The notes beneath the pieces are model-generated. The model saw nothing but the letters and a program-made list of their open reading frames with translations, was not told the origin of the DNA and ran no database searches. A stretch of DNA of 19,559 nucleotides from B13-G4 sp030606805. GTDB lineage: Bacteria; Desulfobacterota; Desulfobacteria; Desulfobacterales; ETH-SRB1. The position numbers were made by a program, and so were the translations under genes. The first letter of the stretch is position 1, and each line of letters opens with the position of its first letter. The DNA is taken from contig JAUWFS010000036.1 of NCBI GenBank assembly GCA_030606805.1, positions 1 to 19,559 of the forward strand. Direction: 5' to 3'. Below, in pieces: positions 16,239 through 19,559 of this stretch.

Positions 16239-16907
16239 TCATTCGAAAACTTGACTATGCAGCATCCTTAGCATTTCATCGAAATCAGATATTTCTTCAA
16301 TAGCATCAACTACTTCTTCAAGGGATAGCGATTTCATAGTTGAAGTATTATCTTTATTGCCCAGAACAAAGCAAACAGCTTTTTCCTCATTTGCCTCAAC
16401 TGCAATCATTTTTGATGTTTCTCCACGAAGGATCATTTTGCCGGCAAAACGCAGCATCGACGGTATTTGATTAACCTGAAACTTAACATATAGCAGGGGG
16501 CCCTGGAATCCAAAATAAATTGCTGCTTCAGCCATGGGGGTTGAGGGCAGAGTATAGATAAAAAGATTCCCCCTTGCGATTGTGCGACCGCATGACACAT
16601 AGTCCTTAAAATAAGATAGATTAGACTCAAAGCATCCATGATTGTTTGTGCCGAGAATTCCAGTATCATGTTTCAGATGCTCAGAATATGTTATCCCTGC
16701 ATCATTTAGGGCAAGGGCTATGGAGCAGCAAGTCATTTTTGAAGCAGCATCAAATCTTCCGAAATTTTTAATCGCATACTTTAACACTGATTCATGCTGC
16801 AAATGAGAATGTAACGATTTTAATTCATTATAATTACGTTGCAGCTTTTTTATCATACTGCCGTATTCAGTTTTTGTAATCCAGCCGATTCCTTTAATGA
16901 CAATCAT
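16239..16907 (-). CDS. Truncated ketosynthase-like protein without active-site Cys
   Basis: The 222-residue protein corresponds to the N-terminal half of a ketosynthase: GIGWITKTEYG at the start, FGRFDAASKM, LPSTPMAEAAIYFGFQGPLLYV before the expected nucleophile. There the elbow reads FQVNQIP with no Cys, and AVCFVLG follows. The C-terminal half with both catalytic His residues is absent, and the reading frame ends cleanly rather than by an obvious frameshift. The ATG at 16907 overlaps the stop of KS 2 by ATGA; the frame is open to 16931, but the coupled start is more likely. The tight coupling suggests a stable partner or dimerisation subunit of KS 2 rather than debris. Function unknown. Confidence 0.75.
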   Translation of the reverse strand: MIVIKGIGWITKTEYGSMIKKLQRNYNELKSLHSHLQHESVLKYAIKNFGRFDAASKMTCCSIALALNDAGITYSEHLKHDTGILGTNNHGCFESNLSYFKDYVSCGRTIARGNLFIYTLPSTPMAEAAIYFGFQGPLLYVKFQVNQIPSMLRFAGKMILRGETSKMIAVEANEEKAVCFVLGNKDNTSTMKSLSLEEVVDAIEEISDFDEMLRMLHSQVFE

Positions 16908-18037
16908 AATTTGCTCAGCACCACAGCACAATTAACCCCGCCAAATCCAGAATTTGTCGAAATTGTTACCGAACCATCGAGAGTTAAAGGCTCAGAAGAA
17001 ACCCACCCTGAAGCCTCATTATCAATATTGCACAGGTTTACGGTAGGTGGAACAATCTTTTTATTTAAGGACTCAAATGCTATGATTATTTCCAAGAGAC
17101 CGGCTGCGCCCAGTGTATGGCCTGTTCCACCTTTAATAGAATATACAGGGACTTTATGGGTTCCAAAAACAGCTCTCAATGCCTTAATTTCCATAGAATC
17201 GTTATATATAGTTCCTGTGCCATGTGCTGAAAAGCAGCCGATATTTTTTTCTGAGACATTTGCGGATTTAAGCGCTTTGCGTATAGCCATAGCAAGTCCG
17301 CTTCCATCCCGTGATGGGCCTGTCATATGGTTTGCGTCATTTGTTAATCCCCATCCAGCAATTTCTCCAATTACAGGTCTGTTTTCTCTTAATGCTCTTG
17401 ATTCGCTCATCAATAATAAAAATCCAGACGTTTCACCAAGGCTCAAGCCATTCCTGTCCCTGTCAAAGGGTTTGGCCATATCTTTATCGAGTGCCATTAA
17501 AGAAGAAAATCCTGCAAAAACGAATTCGCTTACACTATCGCAGGCAACAACCATCACACAATCGTTTTCACCGCTGATAATCATTCCGGCAGCCTGAGCC
17601 ACAGCAATACTTGATGAGGCGCATGCTGCAGAAACAACAATGCCAGGGCTGCTGAGCCCACACAAAAGCAATATTTTTTCAAGCAATTTATCTGGGCGGC
17701 TGCTTGCAGCATCAGTACTCTCATTCAGAACATGTCTTTCCAATTTGTCAATTTCACCGGTCGTAGTCGCCAAAATCAGAAATGCATCTTCTGGGATTGA
17801 AGAAATGTTTTTTTGCAGTAATGGTTTTACCATTTTTATGACGATTGACTCATCCTGTCCGTACGTCAGGCCGGGAACAACAGCAGCATTTTGCGTAAGA
17901 AAAGACTCTGTGGAAAATCTGTCCAAACGCCCTATTGCTGTTTCCCCTGATAAGAGCCCATTCCAGCAGGAATCTATCCCCCAGCCATAAGGAGTTACGA
18001 TGTCACAGGCAACAACAACCGCTTTTGTTCCTGTCAT
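16904..18037 (-). CDS. Beta-ketoacyl synthase, catalytically intact (KS 2)
   Basis: The 377-residue ketosynthase has all three catalytic residues: Cys139 in SAACASSS, His272 in SAHGTGTIYND and His307 in KGGTGHTLGAAG. PFDRDRNGLSLGE and a C-terminal NSGFGGVN are also present. It should condense acyl chains with malonyl-ACP. The start at 18037 is chosen because it overlaps the thioesterase stop by ATGA and has GGAG seven bases upstream; the open frame to 18070 would add eleven residues not expected in the family. Sequence around the active site differs clearly from KS 1, so the two probably handle different chain lengths or starters. The truncated ketosynthase-like gene follows by ATGA. Confidence 0.93.
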   Translation of the reverse strand: MTGTKAVVVACDIVTPYGWGIDSCWNGLLSGETAIGRLDRFSTESFLTQNAAVVPGLTYGQDESIVIKMVKPLLQKNISSIPEDAFLILATTTGEIDKLERHVLNESTDAASSRPDKLLEKILLLCGLSSPGIVVSAACASSSIAVAQAAGMIISGENDCVMVVACDSVSEFVFAGFSSLMALDKDMAKPFDRDRNGLSLGETSGFLLLMSESRALRENRPVIGEIAGWGLTNDANHMTGPSRDGSGLAMAIRKALKSANVSEKNIGCFSAHGTGTIYNDSMEIKALRAVFGTHKVPVYSIKGGTGHTLGAAGLLEIIIAFESLNKKIVPPTVNLCNIDNEASGWVSSEPLTLDGSVTISTNSGFGGVNCAVVLSKL

Positions 18038-18513
18038 GAAAATTCTCCAGCTTTCCATCTCCGACGGCATTTTTCCAGAATTTTTGGAGAGGCAATCAGC
18101 ACATCGCCGCTAACTTCGTCAATAAACATCTGTACGGTATAACCGGTTGCAGCTATATCACCGCCTTCTTTAATTAGTGAATATTCAGTATTTAGCCTGG
18201 CTCCTTCATTCCATATCATTGATGCCTTTATGGTGAACTCTTCATCCAAAAAAAGAGGTTTGAAATGGTCTATATGGAGCTGTACAATCGGTGCCCTCAG
18301 TTGAGCTTCATAGAAATCTTTATACGAAAGACCGTAACGTCTTCCGAGTTCAGCAGACCCTTCTTCAAAATATTCGGGATATCTGCCATGCCAGACGATA
18401 CCCATTACATCTGCTTCGCTGAATTTTACCCGCCTTTTAATATAAACTGTCAGCGGGTCCGGCATTCCTGCAATGCTTTCAAAATAACCTTTCTTTTTAC
18501 GTCGCACATTCAT
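18034..18513 (-). CDS. 4-hydroxybenzoyl-CoA-type hotdog thioesterase
   Basis: The 159-residue protein fits the 4HBT/YbgC hotdog family. EADVMGIVWHGRYPEYFEEG holds the catalytic Asp35, with the His-Gly and Tyr-Phe pattern of the long helix, and there is a later HIDHFKPLF strand. Such enzymes hydrolyse acyl-CoA or acyl-ACP thioesters. It is the first gene of the eight-gene operon and overlaps KS 2 by ATGA, so release or editing of ketosynthase products is likely. The sequence before the ATG is nearly identical to that before KS 1 and carries no clear Shine-Dalgarno. Another ATG at 18465 would remove a basic 16-residue extension, so the true N-terminus is not certain. Confidence 0.88.
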   Translation of the reverse strand: MNVRRKKKGYFESIAGMPDPLTVYIKRRVKFSEADVMGIVWHGRYPEYFEEGSAELGRRYGLSYKDFYEAQLRAPIVQLHIDHFKPLFLDEEFTIKASMIWNEGARLNTEYSLIKEGGDIAATGYTVQMFIDEVSGDVLIASPKILEKCRRRWKAGEFS

Positions 18514-18537
18514 TTATTGTAACTACTCAGGTTGTTA

Positions 18538-18616
18538 GGTTCACGGTTCACGGAACGTTGAAATTAGAAATTAATCTCTCCCAAATTTCTATTTTCCAAT
18601 TTCAAGCCGTGAACGG
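18538..18616. repeat. GGTTCAC-type tandem/inverted repeat, element C
   Basis: Tandem GGTTCACGGTTCACGG (18538-18553) and TTGAAATTAGAAAT are mirrored by ATTTCTATTTTCCAATTTCA and GCCGTGAACGG (18585-18616). The segment can form a stem of about 30 bases with mismatches around a loop of about 20 bases. It sits 24 bases before the thioesterase start codon, in the leader of the eight-gene operon. Confidence 0.7.
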
Positions 18617-18953
18617 CTACCTTATATTTTACTCATATTACTTCACTTATAGTGTTGAAAAGGGCACCCTTATGATATGTAACTAATTGCTTTCGTTATT
18701 AAGATCCATAAAAGGAGCCCTTTAATTATCACTACCACAAATGGCGGAAAGTTCAAAGCAGAAAGTAAAAAATTAAATAAAAATGATAAGAATGATAAGA
18801 ATTAGCTTTTTGAGAGGGGATTAAGCAAAAAAGTAAAGTTGTGTACCAACTGGGGATGAGTAACAACATGTTGTGCCGACACTGATGCGGCAACAAGTCC
18901 CAACAGGCTTCAGTCAATCAAGATTAAAATGCCAAATGAAGATTGTATTGTCA

Positions 18954-19018
18954 AGGCGGAATTTAGCTCCAAATCGGAGAAAAATAAGGAACTTTGGAGT
19001 CATGTCTAATTCCGCGCC
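18954..19018. other. Nested stem-loop structure, possible structured RNA or mobile-element remnant
   Basis: GGCGGAATTTAG near the left end pairs with CTAATTCCGCGCC at the right end. Inside, CTCC-AAAT-CGGAG forms a tight hairpin, and the same CTCCAAA can alternatively pair with TTTGGAG. The alternative pairings resemble a switch, but no known RNA family is recognised. Confidence 0.35.
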
Positions 19019-19110
19019 GGCGTGCCATTTTCAGGCCCCAGCAATATGAAGTGCCCTTTTCTCTCTTGACACACAATCCGCTTCTTGCCATAGTTTCACA
19101 TCTCAAAAAC

Positions 19111-19182
19111 AAATTCCTATCTTTTGACCGATAGAGCTTCTTAGACTATCAAAGAACTTGATTGTATAGGAATTTCCTTTTT
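19111..19182. repeat. Short inverted-repeat element and right half of the flanking 19-nt repeat
   Basis: AAATTCCTAT (19111-19120) and ATAGGAATTT (19166-19175) form a 10-base inverted pair about 45 bases apart. The right arm is part of the 19 bases 19164-19182 that are the exact reverse complement of 162-180. Confidence 0.55.
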
Positions 19183-19203
19183 CAAGCGGCGAACCCGCGT
19201 TGT

Positions 19204-19226
19204 ATAAAATCACGAAGCGATTTTAT
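19204..19226 (+). other. Perfect 8-bp stem-loop upstream of the lipoprotein gene
   Basis: ATAAAATC and GATTTTAT flank a seven-base loop (ACGAAGC). It lies 40 bases before the lipoprotein ATG. No T-run follows, so it is not a typical terminator on the plus strand; it may be a leader structure or another dispersed repeat. Confidence 0.4.
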
Positions 19227-19266
19227 GACTTGATAAGACCCTGGAGGCGGGTGGCTGGAGTAAATA

Positions 19267-19559
19267 ATGCGAGAAAAATCAAAAGTGCTTTACCATCTCA
19301 TTTTGGTGGCGAGTTTGATTTTGGTTCTTGCCGGTTGCGCAATGGCTCCTCTGATTGGGTCAAGAATTCAGCACGAAAAATTGATGGACGGAGTCTATGA
19401 GGGGAGTTACCGGAGTCTACCTAATAGTGCCGTGGTAAAGGTGACAATTACCGGGGGCAGGATAGTAAATGTTGAATTGGTGAAACACTTTGCATCATGG
19501 AAAGGCAAGAAGGTTACTGAAGTCATTCCCGGAAGAATCGTATCAGAACAATCCACCGT
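19267..19559 (+). CDS. FMN-binding-domain lipoprotein, 3' end outside the window
   Basis: The frame from the ATG at 19267 stays open to the window edge and gives at least 97 residues. The N-terminus is a lipoprotein signal: basic MREKSK, a hydrophobic core and the lipobox LAGC with Cys24. After the anchor comes DGVYEGSYRSLPN, VVKVTITGGRIVNVELVKH, and a segment ending IPGRIVSEQST, as in FMN_bind (RnfG/NqrC-like) domains, which can carry covalently bound FMN. The SGAT-type attachment site would lie beyond the edge. GGAG nine bases upstream supports the start. It is divergent from the minus-strand operon and is probably an envelope redox protein. Whether it belongs to the cluster is unknown. Confidence 0.82.
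   Translation, partial: MREKSKVLYHLILVASLILVLAGCAMAPLIGSRIQHEKLMDGVYEGSYRSLPNSAVVKVTITGGRIVNVELVKHFASWKGKKVTEVIPGRIVSEQST

Larger units (their letters stand above)
18514..19266. other. 753-base non-coding region with repeats and inverted repeats
   Basis: I see no protein gene here. It holds repeat element C (18538-18616), an inverted pair AAAAGGGCAC / GTGCCCTTTT (18658-18667 and 19051-19060), a 12-base palindrome ACAACATGTTGT (18863-18874), a nested stem structure (18954-19018) and two smaller inverted pairs near 19111-19226. It lies between divergent genes, so promoters for both the minus operon and the plus-strand lipoprotein should be here; none stands out clearly. Confidence 0.7.

Noticed and set aside
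16839..17597. 252-residue open frame on the plus strand
   Set aside because: It lies antisense to the clear ketosynthase (KS 2) and the truncated ketosynthase-like gene and its translation shows no domain or typical composition.
18038..18070. Longer N-terminus for KS 2
   Set aside because: The ATG at 18037 has GGAG at good spacing and an ATGA overlap with the thioesterase stop; the extension has no support.
18830..19020. Group II intron or known riboswitch
   Set aside because: No domain V-like hairpin, no GUGYG start with matching 3' AY end, no reverse transcriptase and no recognisable riboswitch core.
19200..19400. 66-residue open frame on the plus strand
   Set aside because: It overlaps the lipoprotein gene at 19267 in another frame; the lipoprotein has a lipobox, Shine-Dalgarno and FMN_bind-like sequence, this one has none.
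1..19559. tRNA or rRNA genes
   Set aside because: I saw no tRNA-like cloverleaf with a TTCGAnTC arm in the gaps and no rRNA-like conserved sequence.

Overview
The window is almost entirely one biosynthetic locus: sixteen complete genes, fifteen on the minus strand, in tight and often translationally coupled runs, plus a partial lipoprotein gene at the right edge. The gene types (cobalamin-type radical SAM enzymes, stand-alone acyl carrier proteins, ketosynthases, HtrB/LpxL-like acyltransferase, lipobox lipoprotein), the moderate-to-low GC and the dispersed intergenic repeats suggest a Gram-negative anaerobe. My best guess is a Desulfobacterota (Desulfobacterales-like) genome, but no phylogenetic marker is present, so this is only an inference.

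Layout. 1-309: repeat copy and AT-rich leader. 310-1761 (+): radical SAM 1, convergent with the rest. 4749-1886 (-): radical SAM 2 and an AMP-forming acyl ligase, joined by a TAATG overlap. 9527-4863 (-): a ketosynthase-like protein lacking the active-site Cys, a secreted BamE-like protein, an acyl carrier protein, a condensation-type acyltransferase and an FAD oxidoreductase. 9528-9852: repeat-filled gap. 11031-9853 (-): an intact ketosynthase. 18513-11185 (-): a compact operon of thioesterase, intact ketosynthase, truncated ketosynthase-like protein, radical SAM 4, radical SAM 3, glycosyltransferase-DUF2062, LpxL-like acyltransferase and a second acyl carrier protein. 18514-19266: non-coding, with repeats and inverted repeats. 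19267 to the edge (+): FMN-binding-domain lipoprotein.

How the genes may work together (inference). The ligase could activate a starter acid and pass it to one of the two carrier proteins. The two intact ketosynthases, each possibly paired with a catalytically dead partner, would extend it. The four cobalamin-type radical SAM enzymes and the FAD enzyme would methylate, cyclise or desaturate the chain. The thioesterase, condensation-type enzyme, glycosyltransferase and LpxL-like acyltransferase would release it or attach it to a membrane-anchored head group. Thioesterase, GT2, LpxL-like acyltransferase, ligase, ACPs and several ketosynthases together recall aryl-polyene-type lipid clusters. 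Radical SAM enzymes with FabF-like enzymes and a flavin oxidoreductase recall the gene sets proposed for ladderane lipids. No ketoreductase, dehydratase or enoyl reductase is visible here, so those steps come from elsewhere, are absent, or use unusual chemistry. I regard the locus as a candidate undescribed radical SAM-decorated type II polyketide or lipid pathway.
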